From Gigaspora margarita (Eukaryota > Glomeromycota > Glomeromycetes > Diversisporales > Gigasporaceae), in contig WTPW01000063.1 of the NCBI GenBank assembly GCA_009809945.1, forward strand, positions 284,265 through 348,264: 64,000 nt of DNA, written 5' to 3'. The notes under the pieces are model-generated. The model was not told where the DNA came from. It ran no database searches and saw only the letters and a list, made by a program, of their open reading frames with translations. Both the position numbers and the translations under genes were made by a program. The stretch's first letter is position 1. Each line of letters starts with the position of its first letter. This document shows positions 54,850-64,000 of this stretch, in pieces.

Positions 54850-56043
54850 TGTAAAGGGGTAACGTGACCTGGATGGCACAAAAAAAGTGATCTAAGCCAT
54901 ATATATAACTCTGGACCTGAAATGCACATTGATCGGTAAAAACGAAGGAATTTATAAATACCAATTCAGGTTTGGCTTGAGTCGATGCACCAATGAAGTA
55001 AGGTGCCTCTGGTATTCAAATGGTGGGAACTGAAGTCATAGTCATGTAACTGAGTATGAATTGCTCATATTTAGACATAAAATCCCTCTGACACTTTAAT
55101 TAGTCACATTGCTTAGAAGATTCTAATCGTAGTAGCAAAGCCCCAATGTAATCTGTTATCAATATAACCCATCGTATTCATGCAACTAAATGGGAGTGAC
55201 AGAAGATAGATAAGTAAGAATCATATTAATATAAGACATCTAACGACAGTCCCAATGGTTCTAGTGGCAGTAGGATCCTTGGTTCTCAGACCAACTCTTC
55301 CACGCCTCCTTTCAAGTAGCCTTTGTTCTTTTTGTGTTTTAGGTCACAAGTATTAGTCACCCAAAATTTACTCTTTTGCATTTAGTGGTGACTGTGAGAT
55401 AAACTATTCAAACTCCGATGCCAAAGCTGTTTGTCCAAGGTAAAATAAAAAGTCTAGTACAGAGAAATATAAATTTACATCAACATAACCTCCATTAAGA
55501 TTATGTTGGTCGAACCAACTCCCTGACCATTTTCAAAGGAATCCAGTATTATTTTAAAGGCAACCATCAGATATGAACAAATCTTTTAAGCCATAGACCG
55601 GGGTGATAGAATTGAAAGCCAATCCATGCCTTTTACTTAAAAAGGGGAGAACACAAAACTCCGAAGGACTATCCCCGTTATTACTTAGACTCTGCCCATC
55701 GAACCTACTGCCTGTTTAAACGATATGAGGGACAGCTCTATTGCAAAAATTGGACTACACAAAGATCCGTCAACTGAAAAAGTTACGTCTACGGACGAGT
55801 TTAAAGTTCAAAGTAGAAGGCAGACCTTGAGCGGCAACAAGAGTTTCTCCTCACATCGTAAGTGCCAGATGAGTATTAGTTGCTGTTACAATAGAAGCTT
55901 GCTGAACTCTCCCTTAATGGTGGGAAACTTGTAAAGGGCTCCCATCTCACTGTTTTTCTTATTATTAGTATTGTTCCATATATATATTCTTTCTATATAT
56001 AGAAGGAAGGGTTCAATAGTTTGCAAGACTCGGTTTGCATACA
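54850..56043 (+). mobile_element. Candidate 1.19-kb 5' LTR
   Basis: This block is clearly less AT-rich than its surroundings. It starts TGTAAAGGGG and ends TTTGCATACA, immediately followed by TGGCGACTGCGCTCCC (56044-56059). That looks like a primer-binding site for a tRNA ending ...CGCCA. TG..CA ends plus an adjacent TGG-starting primer site are the LTR layout. A 70-codon frame (55725-55934, MRDSSIAKIGLHKDPSTEKV) lies inside and is probably not a gene. No second LTR or polymerase lies in the window. Confidence 0.45.
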
Positions 56044-56065
56044 TGGCGACTGCGCTCCCTATGCA

Positions 56066-56442
56066 CTCAAAGTTAATCTTTCATTTTGCATAACCCGTTG
56101 ACCCAATTTTTCCAAAAATTTATTTTATTTGGTTTTTTTGTTTTAAAAAAAATCCAATTGTGTCAATTATTCCATTTTTGCTATTTAATTTTTTTCTATA
56201 AATTTATCTGGTGTTTCCCGTTGGTGACTTCATTTTCCAGAATTATTGATAGGCCCGGTAATAAGAAAACCAAAATTTCCACATTTTCTAATTCCATATT
56301 TTGCACAAAACAGAAGATTAAGTTTGCATGGTTTTTGATGTAAACATAAATATATTAATTTACAGTAAATTAGAAAAAAAAAAAAAAAAGCAAATCCACT
56401 GACTGAAATTTTGGTTATGCAAAATGAAAAATTAACTTTACA
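56066..56442. repeat. ~377-bp inverted-repeat element
   Basis: AAAGTTAATCTTTCATTTTG then CATAACC on the left pairs with GGTTATGCAAAATGAAAAAT then TAACTTT on the right. It lies just after the putative primer site, so it may have inserted into the LTR element. Confidence 0.7.
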
Positions 56443-57179
56443 TGGTCTAACGTATGTTATTTCAAAATTTGAGAATGACTTAGGCAATTTGAAATCAACC
56501 TAAATGACGTAGAATATTATTGTTATTGTATTATCAGTTTCTATTGATTATCATTTTATATTTTCTTTACTATTGTTACATAATAGTTATCAGCAGTTGA
56601 TGTTGAAACGAAACCTACCCGAAACTAGTTCAGAAAGGTTCTAATCTGAAACTATCCCAGGATAATAGCTCAAAATTAGATTTGGTGCTAAATTTTCTTG
56701 TTAAAGGGTTTAAAAACTAGCCTAATTTTTTGGCTTACTTAATGAGCTTAAAAAGGTTCGAATTTATTTAGTAAACAAACTATCTTAAAATGCATTTTAT
56801 ATCCCAGTTTTAATAAAAGTAATTCATTCTTTGCTTGTTATATATAATATATAAGTCAGAGAACATAGTTTATGCTTTAAAAAATAAAAGTCAATATGTA
56901 ATTTTAATAAAAATGATTAATATAAAGTGATCAATAATTGAACTATAAATCGTATAATATGTCAAGCCATTTTATTTGATGTTGCTAATTTATATACAAA
57001 AATTTCTGTATAATCGTTCTACTTATATATAAAGTTTATTTATACAGTCTAATAAATCAAAAAATAATAATTTTTAATATATTGTATGTTTGATAATTTG
57101 AATGCCAATTATAATTAATTACTTACTTTAAGAAGCGATAACTTGCTTATAATGACCCCTTGCAACTGAAAATTTAAAA
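56443..57179. other. Gene-free stretch
   Basis: AT-rich with no supported feature. Confidence 0.45.
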
Positions 57180-57712
57180 CTAATATACCTGGCCCAAATC
57201 ATATGTCCATGCATATCAATTTTAACTTTCTGATACCAATCAACTACAACCTGTTTAATTTTTGGTTTGATTTCTTTTCATAATAATCCTGGTGCCCATT
57301 TACAAGGAGGTTGAAATGTAACATAAGTTTGTTGTTCATTGGCAAAGTATTTAACTCCCATTGCTCATCATTTAAGATTTGACTGAGCAAAGAATATGCA
57401 TTGTCACCTCAAAATAAACATCTTACTCTTCCTGATTTTGAAAATCGATGATGAATATAACCTTTGAATACACTATAAAATTGACTTAGTGTACAAGGCA
57501 TTAATACTCTTTGTGACCTGAACATGTAAAATGTGCTTTTAATCAGTCTTGAATAATTTTAATAAATATTTTTTTTAATTCCATACTAGCTTTTAGATTT
57601 TTGTTATAGCCTTTAACAATAGTATAATGTCGCTTTAAACCACCTTTTGTTTTATAGCATTTTTCACAAACAGAACAATGATATGAAGGTTTTTCTATTA
57701 ATAGCTAATTAT
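57180..57712 (-). pseudogene. C2H2 zinc-finger-type family protein, decayed
   Basis: The minus strand from 57712 reads KPSYHCSVCEKCYKTKGGLK then RHYTIVKGYNK, a C2H2 finger with CxxC and one His; the second His is gone. After stops and shifts it continues MPCTLSQFYSVFKGYIHHRF, SKSGRVRCLF, GDNAYSLLSQILNDEQWELN, TFANEQQTYVTFQPPCKWAP and KIKQVVVDWYQKVKIDMHGH. Two of the in-frame stops (before GDNAY and before KEIKPK) are TGA where a basic residue fits, consistent with CGA decayed to TGA. I recall this as a multi-copy family in related fungi but cannot assign a function. Confidence 0.6.
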
Positions 57713-59494
57713 AATTACAGTATATAATGTAATATGTAAAATAAAATTATTAATATTGTTATATACATATGGGCATTTTACAAAGCCAAATCTATTTAAA
57801 TACATTCTATAAACAAAACACAAGTAAAAAAACCATTATATAGAAAATATATATAAATTAAGCATAGTTTTCACAATTAACAATTACCTTTACTTTTTTT
57901 GTTGGGTTCTAGGGACAGACAATTGGTTAGACATGATAATTCATATATTAAAAATTTTGTTTATTATGATTTTAAAATGTAATAGCCAATCAGGTGATTT
58001 GTTATTCAAAAAATAAACCCTGAAAAAATGATTTACATATATGTAAAAAAAGGCCCAAAAACCAAAATCAGCCCATATGTGTTATATTTGTTATTTGAAT
58101 AAAATTAATTAAATATTAAAACTTATATGTAAAATATAGTTAATTTGCTTAATAAAAAGTGGATAAAAAATCTAAAAAGTTTATATTAAAGCTAATATAA
58201 CCTCTATATATATTTTTTAGAGTCCTCAATTGAGAGCCTTTCATTTCAAAACCTGCCATGTGTTAATTATCTTTTAATTATTATATTATATAATTTATTT
58301 TGCAAGCAAATTTTTGCCAATTCTAATAATAATATTATGTGTACTACTATTATAATACAATAAAAAAAATATATCTCTTTTTAATAATTACTTGTACCAA
58401 CAAAATTACAAAACTTTTTTAATAAAAATTTTAATCTAAACTGAAGTGGTGCTGCAAAAAAAATCTATATAATGATACTTGTATTTAGAGGTAAAGCTCA
58501 TAAACTACCTGCCAACAAGCTTAGCTTATTACTCACTGTGGGGACAGTACTTATCATTTAGAGGTAAAGTTCATAGACTAGCTGCTAACAGGTTCAGAGT
58601 TTATTACTTACTAAGAAGGAATGTACTAGTGTTTTCTCTATTAAGAAGTATGTATTTATTCTTAAAATCATACAAGTAAATTTTTAACAAAGTGGGCTTT
58701 TTAGCATACCTTTTCAAAAAATTGGTAGTGTTTACTCTGTTCAAATTAGGAAAGCATCTACTATATTGGAATCAAGATTACAAATAGTTTTGAAAACAAA
58801 ATAAACATAAATAATATATGAGGTCTTCTTGAAGAAACTATTAGAAAATTTATATAGTTTCTTCTGTTTCTATTTTTTTACCATTTTTATTATTTCATAT
58901 GTATGTTAGACCATAGTCTTTTTTTGCTTTTTCATCTTGTTCTTTTATTTTTATTAGGTTTTTTACTTAGGTTGAGTAGATTTCCCCCAATTTTTCTTTT
59001 TTCTTTTACTTTGCTCTTTTTATATACTCTTCTTTTATTATTGTATACTTTTATATTAATTTTTTGTTAGCTGCAAATATTTGTTAGCCAACTTTTCTGC
59101 TTGAATCTAGATGGAAGTAGTTTTAATGAAAAACAGTATAGATTATAGCTAGTAAGTCATTACCTAGAGATCACAATAGAATAATAGGTTATGGTGAGAC
59201 AATATCTCCTCTGACAGGTTGTAGTTAGATATCTATAGTAACTGGCTAAGTTATATCTTAATTTTAAGATCTTTATACCAAAAGTAGGTTTAGTCTTTGC
59301 ATATGTAACTACTTTTTTAAATCAATAAAATGTAGTATGATTACTAGTTTAAAAAAAAAAATACAAGAAAAAAAGTTACAGATTCAACATTTATAAAATT
59401 TATAAATAAATATATTTATATTAGCATTCGAGTTAAGTATATTAGTTATTGCTATAACTATTAGTATATAAAATATTGTGCCTTAGCAATTTTT
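57713..59494. other. Gene-free stretch with a tandem duplication
   Basis: ATTTAGAGGTAAAG(C/T)TCATA followed by a TGCCAACAAG/TGCTAACAGG block is duplicated at about 58483-58545 and 58556-58615. Pyrimidine-rich DNA follows (58860-59050). No gene is supported. Confidence 0.5.
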
Positions 59495-59504
59495 AAAAAA
59501 TTGT

Positions 59505-60468
59505 GGGGTGTGGCGACTTAGAGAAGTTGGTAAGTTGTCACCCCAAGTGGCAGGTCTAGGGTTCAAATCCCACTGGTAATGCTTTGAAAAATAGACCTGT
59601 ATTCTAGTAACTGTTTTTTATCGATCGGTTGGGTACACTACCTGTAGTCCTTGGTACATCATCTCGAATGGGAGCCTTCAGGCGCACAAAATCCAAGAAA
59701 CTAGAGAAATGGATACCCATTTGGCAAGTCCTGAGTAAGAAGGTAGCAAAGATCTTCAATAGTGTTACCAAAGCTAGAATATCAGTAACCAGAGCCAGAG
59801 AATCGGATAACAAGACTCTCGAGGAGGGTCCACCAACCTGGCCATTAGAGTTGTACCAGAGAAAAAGGACATGTGTTTCAGCAGCATGTACCAAGGGGAG
59901 GAAGTCCATTTGGTGCTTAAAGCTAGGCCAACCAACTCTTCCAGGCTAACTGGTTTGGAAGTTTGGGGATACCGGAGAAGGACTGATAGGAAGGCTGTAG
60001 TGAGTGCTGGGGTTGGAGTGAACCTTACAAGGGCAGAAGTAGGTAATAGTAGTGGTTTAAGGTTAGCCCTAACTACAAGTATCAGTATAATGCAGATGTG
60101 TAAGTTACTGAAGTGTAGGTGAATACCAGGATGGGAAGGTACCACTCTACCAAGTTTCCCATCAAGGATAAACTAGTCCTTAGGGGCATGTGAAAAAGAT
60201 CCAGGCATCCAGACTGACTTATGTTGTACCACAGATGTCTGGTGAATCAGTTGAGATTGGTCAAGAAGCAGATAAGATCAGAGGGTTTAAATAGGCAATT
60301 CCCGTAGTTGGGTTGCAGGTACGGCAGCTAGTGTGGAACCTTTGGGTGGACCACTTAAATTAGATACCAAAAGTGTATGTGTGGCTAGTTGTACCTTCAT
60401 CCCTATATAATTTCTGATAAGTAAACTGAATAAACACTATCCCCCAAGACGGGCACTTTGAAACCAAA
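59505..60468 (+). mobile_element. Full-length tRNA-headed SINE (family B)
   Basis: The head GGGGTGTGGCGACTTAGAGA is followed by a perfect B-box GGTTCAAATCC (59561-59571). The ~960-bp body ends GGCACTTTGAAACC plus an A run. A 10-bp duplication, AAAAAATTGT, flanks it (59495-59504 and about 60469-60478). Large ORFs occur on both strands (plus 59629-59949, minus 59774-60145). The minus one is conserved in the copy at 31696 over ~75 codons. These may be translated artefacts of a non-coding RNA gene. Confidence 0.92.
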
Positions 60469-60478
60469 AAAAAATTGT

Positions 60479-61002
60479 TGAATATATAATAAAGACCATT
60501 TTAATAAATTATTATTATTTACCAATTGTTTTTATAGTAAAATTTTTTAAATATTAATTACTGTATTGTTATTAAAGATGATACTAGGGACATTATATAT
60601 AAAATTATATTTACCAAAAATAACATATATAGTTTCAAAATTAGGGATTGGAACTGTCTAAAATTTTCTTAATCATTTAATTATTTAACTATTTGACTAT
60701 TTAATTTGGCTAGTATTAAATTAATTCCAGTTCATGACCAATATAATTCTGCCTAGAATTACAGAGCAATTTTTAAATAGTTAAACAGTTCTAATTACTA
60801 TTCAAAATATAATGTGCCCTCTATATCTAGATAATTATCACAAAATTTCTAATAAATTTCAAATTAGCTTATAAATTATATTGCTTCAAAATCATGCCTT
60901 GGCATGTACTTTAAATAATGCACCTATACTCAAAATAATGTACTAGAGTGTATTATTTTGCAACAATATAGTACTCAGTTAGGGTTAAAATTTAGATTAT
61001 TA
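60479..61002. other. Gene-free stretch
   Basis: No supported feature. Confidence 0.45.
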
Positions 61003-61256
61003 TATGGGCTGCCATCAATAGAAATCAAGCAAATTTTTTTAGTAACTTTTTTTAAAAGTTCAAATCAAAATAACTTAACAAAAACTTGATCAAATTTGAT
61101 AATTTTTTTTTTAAATTAATTCTATAAGTTTATGAAATTAATTTAAAAAAAATTTTATCAAATTTGATTAAATTTTTGTTAAGTTATTTCTGTTCAAAAT
61201 TTCAAAAAAATTTTATTATAAAAAATTTGCTTGATTTCTATTGACGGCAGCCCATA
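61003..61256. mobile_element. 254-bp palindromic MITE with TA flanks
   Basis: Termini TATGGGCTGCCATCAATAGA and TCTATTGACGGCAGCCCATA pair. Arms continue AAATCAAGCAAATTTTTT / AAAAATTTGCTTGATTT. TA flanks both sides. The right arm keeps a CpG (GACGG) that is CA in the left arm. Confidence 0.88.
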
Positions 61257-61596
61257 TAGTAAAATCACTTAAAAAAAATGGTTCTTTATACAAATTTTTA
61301 AGAAATATGCTTATTTGACAAAAGAAATATTTTAAGACACTTCACTTTGGTTGTTTTATTTGCATATAACACTAAAAGAAAGAATATATATAAACCTGCC
61401 TAATAATTATGCAATGAAAGCATGAATTTATACAATACAGTCCATCTTATATTTAAAAAAACAAGCAAATTCTAGGAAATCTAATTAATTTGCTAAAAGT
61501 TCTTTAAATAGCTTTTGTGTATTTGCATTTCATAGGAAAAATTTTCTTAATTTTTTAATTACTGATTTCTATATTAGAATTGGGGTAAAATTTCTA
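61257..61596. other. Gene-free stretch
   Basis: No supported feature. Confidence 0.45.
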
Positions 61597-61949
61597 TGAG
61601 CGGAGTCCAATGAAAAGTAATTTTCTTATTAAGTTAACAACCAAAATCAATTAATTAAAAGTTGTAGAGCTCATTGAGACGCATCTAATGGTGGTTAGAT
61701 CATCCAAATTAGCCCAGTGGTTACCAATATATCGCTAAAAAACTATTGCCCGACTATATGCAAACAAACTATTGTTTTGAAATTTTATATAGTCGGCCAA
61801 TCGTTTTTTATCAAGATCTTGGTAACCACTGGACCAATTTGGATGATCTGACCACCATTAGATACGCCTCTATGAGCTCTACAACTTTTAATTAATTGAC
61901 TTTGGTTGTTAACTTAACAAAAAATTTAGTTTTCATTGGACTCCGCTCA
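61597..61949. repeat. 353-bp palindrome, one-unit relative of the 849-bp palindrome
   Basis: Ends TGAGCGGAGTCCAATGAAAA and TTTTCATTGGACTCCGCTCA. Shared with 49043-49891 are AAGTTGTAGAGCTCAT, TGGTTAGATCATCCAAAT and CGACTATAT blocks in the same order. Confidence 0.9.
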
Positions 61950-62484
61950 GATTCCAGCATAATAAAAATTTATATTGTACTTATCCCCCAAAATTTACTA
62001 TTTTCCCAATATAGTAATTCTGCAGATCTTACCGGATCATCAATTAAATAGTCTTTAACTGAAGAAAAGAAGTTCATTATATAGATATTTGTTGTACTCT
62101 GTCTAGAGTCGACAGTATAGAAAAAACGTGTACGGAATAAATTATTCTTTGATTTTGTTTAAATTCTCAACTAAAATATACAAATTAATTATTTTTTTTT
62201 TATTTTGTTAAAAAAAAATAGTTTCATTGTATAATCGTCATTAACAAAGATTTTATTGTATAAAGGGATAAGCGGTTTACTGAGTGCAAAGTACATAATT
62301 ATTTTCGAATATCAAAAATAATGTACGAACGTAAGTCAATGGTTGAGAAATTGTTGAATTCTGGAATTACTATCCGAATTAACACCCGAACTGACACATA
62401 CCCATCCGGAACGCAACCTTGTGCACATTTACGATACTGAAATTACGGCATCATCTCCCTTTATTTACCTGATACAATAAATTC
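61950..62484. other. Gene-free stretch
   Basis: No convincing ORF. The DNA regains CpGs here (CCGAATTAACACCCGAACTG near 62373), unlike most of the 24-48 kb interval. Confidence 0.45.
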
Positions 62485-62880
62485 AAAAGTTTAGTGCTGA
62501 ATGAAATATTCTGTGAATATGAGAGAGAACGCAAATTAATGTGCAAAAAAAAAGGCAAATTTCTCAAAGCATTAGAATTTTATGAAGAAATTCTCAAAAA
62601 TAGTCAATGTGGGTTTGAAGATCAAGAAAATGCTTTAACCTAAGATATTTCTTGGAATAAATGAACATTGAAAATTTTAAACGAGTTAACAAAAGCACTT
62701 TGCAAGAATGCCATACTAATTTCTTTGAGTCATAGCAATAAAAATCTCGGATTAGAAGGGAAAAAAGCATTAGTAGATGCACTTTGCAAGAATACCACAT
62801 TATAGCAAACTTAAGTTTTCGAATCTAATATAAATGGACAACATTATATTAATGTTGAGCAAGAAATGTGAACTATTCTC
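62485..62880 (+). pseudogene. Leucine-rich-repeat protein fragment
   Basis: The frame reads FKSLVLNEIFCEYERERKLM then CKKKGKFLKALEFYEEILKN and SQCGFEDQENALT before a stop. After further stops the second block reads NELTKALCKNAILISLSHSN, KNLGLEGKKALVDALCKNTT and L before TAG. The ALCKN..L.SL.....NLG pattern repeats every ~28 residues, as in RNase-inhibitor/NLRC3-type LRR proteins, which are protein-binding scaffolds. Several stops and a short length make it a decayed fragment. The overlapping minus-strand ORF (62594-62800) is a shadow. Confidence 0.65.
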
Positions 62881-63463
62881 ATCGCTAAACTTATTACTAC
62901 ACCAAATTATATTTCGAGATTGAAATTGACTTGAAGTCATTATTTAATTATTTACATAAATCTGTGACCATATGAATTTCAAAATAATTGATAACATAAA
63001 ATCTAGGATTACATATTCAATGGTAATATTTATTTTTTTATTCGAAATAAGTAAAATTATCAGCGACTACTATAATTTACTGATTTCAATAATTTTCACA
63101 TAGCTCAAAAATTACATTTTTGCAAACTAACTATAAATTGAATTTTACATGATAAGAAAAATTTCCAACGCTTTAAAATATAAAAATGTTCATGTAATAA
63201 AATAATTTACATACTTTAATATTAACAAGTTCAAACATATATATTTTTTTAATTCTCAAAAGCAATCAACGTTACTGCATATATTGATGTATTATATTTT
63301 TTAGAAAATTCCATCTTATTTTTATTGCCTATTTTTAAAACATGCAATGTAAATTTAATGCATAAATGAATATTGATTTTTAGAAAAATAAAACTTAATT
63401 ATAAAAATAATAAAAGCATATTGTTTTTTATGAGACTTAGAGAAATTCATTCAATCTTATGTT
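62881..63463. other. Intergenic DNA downstream of the receiver-domain gene
   Basis: AT-rich, with no supported feature. It contains the 3' untranslated region of the minus-strand gene. Confidence 0.5.
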
Positions 63464-64000
63464 TTAACATTGATCATCATTGATCCATTGGGTTAAAACG
63501 TTTTTAAGTTGTTTGATTCTTAGAGGCTTGATAAGATAGTCCTTCATTCCTGACTTTATATATTTATCATGTAATACTTCTAGAGGTAAAGTTGCTAATG
63601 TTGCTAATGCGACGATTGGTATATTTGAGATTTGAGGAAACATTAACCTAATTTCTTGTGAAACATTAAAACCTGACATTGTTTGCTAATTATAATTGAT
63701 AATTATATAGTTAATAATTTTTTAAATAATAAAATATTATTCATTATTTAATTCAATAAGACTTACTAAATTACATCCTATCAAAATCATAGAAATTCTG
63801 CAAGGTTTAAGTTCAAATTCTGATCTAATTATGCCAATTGCTTCTTGACCACTTTTTGCAGAAATGGTTGAATAGCCAAGTGTTGATAGTTGACTCACTG
63901 TAGCCTAAGGGATTTAACGATTAAATAAAATAGATTAATAAATTTCGAAAATGATATATTGAAAATTTTTTTTAAAGAATATAATTACCTTTAAATCAAT
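63464..64000 (-). CDS. Hybrid histidine-kinase response-regulator receiver (REC) domain, 3' exons; phospho-Asp is Gly
   Basis: Three exons on the minus strand join in phase 0: 64000-63989 (partial, IDLK), 63904-63767 and 63685-63464. Introns 63988-63905 and 63766-63686 are GT..AG, with a GTAAGT donor in the second. Spliced text runs ATVSQLSTLGYSTISAKSGQ EAIGIIRSEFE, RISMILIGCN then MSGFNVSQEIRLMFPQISNI PIVALATLATL, SGMKDYLIKPLRIKQLKNVL TQWINDDQC and TAA. This is the REC fold from helix 1 to its end. The KP lysine is present. Where LMDCN is expected the sequence is LIGCN, so the Asp that accepts phosphate is missing, and the ALTA Thr is replaced. The kinase part lies outside the window. There are no frameshifts, so it may be expressed. 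Confidence 0.85.

Noticed and set aside
59629..60145. Protein-coding genes of 83-123 codons on both strands
   Set aside because: They lie wholly within a SINE copy. The cross-copy conservation is noted as a finding, but gene status is unsupported.
62594..62800. 68-codon minus-strand ORF
   Set aside because: It is the complement of the ALCKN leucine-rich-repeat block on the plus strand.

Overview
This is a very AT-rich, gene-poor eukaryotic window. Small spliced introns (GT..AG, about 60-145 bp) carry A/T-rich interiors. The recognisable protein families are Sel1-repeat plus TKL-like kinase, SPRY-domain protein, 'ALCKN' leucine-rich repeat protein, hybrid histidine-kinase receiver domain and pepsin-like aspartic protease. 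Together they point to an arbuscular mycorrhizal fungus (Glomeromycotina, probably Rhizophagus or a relative). That placement is inference from family flavour and composition; no marker gene is present.

Layout. 1-668: truncated repeat copy whose inverted homologue lies at 49890-50765. 959-3270: decayed secreted aspartic protease, broken by a 388-bp palindrome. 3718-5835: palindromes, kinase-tail remnant, duplicated 5' region. 5888-8179: Sel1-repeat/kinase gene with frameshifts and a lost DFG Asp. 8180-20000: AT-rich DNA with a minisatellite, a Ser/Thr/Pro-rich gene remnant and a run of hAT-type non-autonomous elements, nearly all with exact 8-bp target duplications. 20270-23537: a 3.27-kb TIR element, itself full of insertions, inside an older repeat that also carries a tRNA-derived SINE. 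24736-26366: five elements nested inside one another. 27660-45620: more hAT elements, an SPRY pseudogene, long tRNA-head SINEs, a palindrome array, a solo-LTR-like insertion and a dispersed decayed ORF family (MPPKRTF...). 46758-48061: Tc1/mariner-type MITEs with TA duplications. 48492-52753: a 4.26-kb element with about 540-bp terminal inverted repeats, containing an 849-bp palindrome and a ~50-bp satellite. 52758-62480: an LTR-plus-primer-site-like block, a zinc-finger pseudogene, a SINE and more palindromes. 62485-64000: LRR pseudogene, then the 3' exons of a receiver-domain gene running off the right edge.

No operon-like cooperation exists. The few genes are independent, and most are decayed. 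The main biology is a dense, datable stratigraphy of small DNA elements and SINEs. Repeat copies also show systematic loss of CpG to TpG/CpA. The best candidates for living sequence are the receiver-domain exons (although the phospho-acceptor Asp is Gly) and possibly the Sel1/kinase locus. No rRNA, functional tRNA or CRISPR was seen. Ambiguous bases occur near 10631-10637, at 25398 and at 51382-51416.
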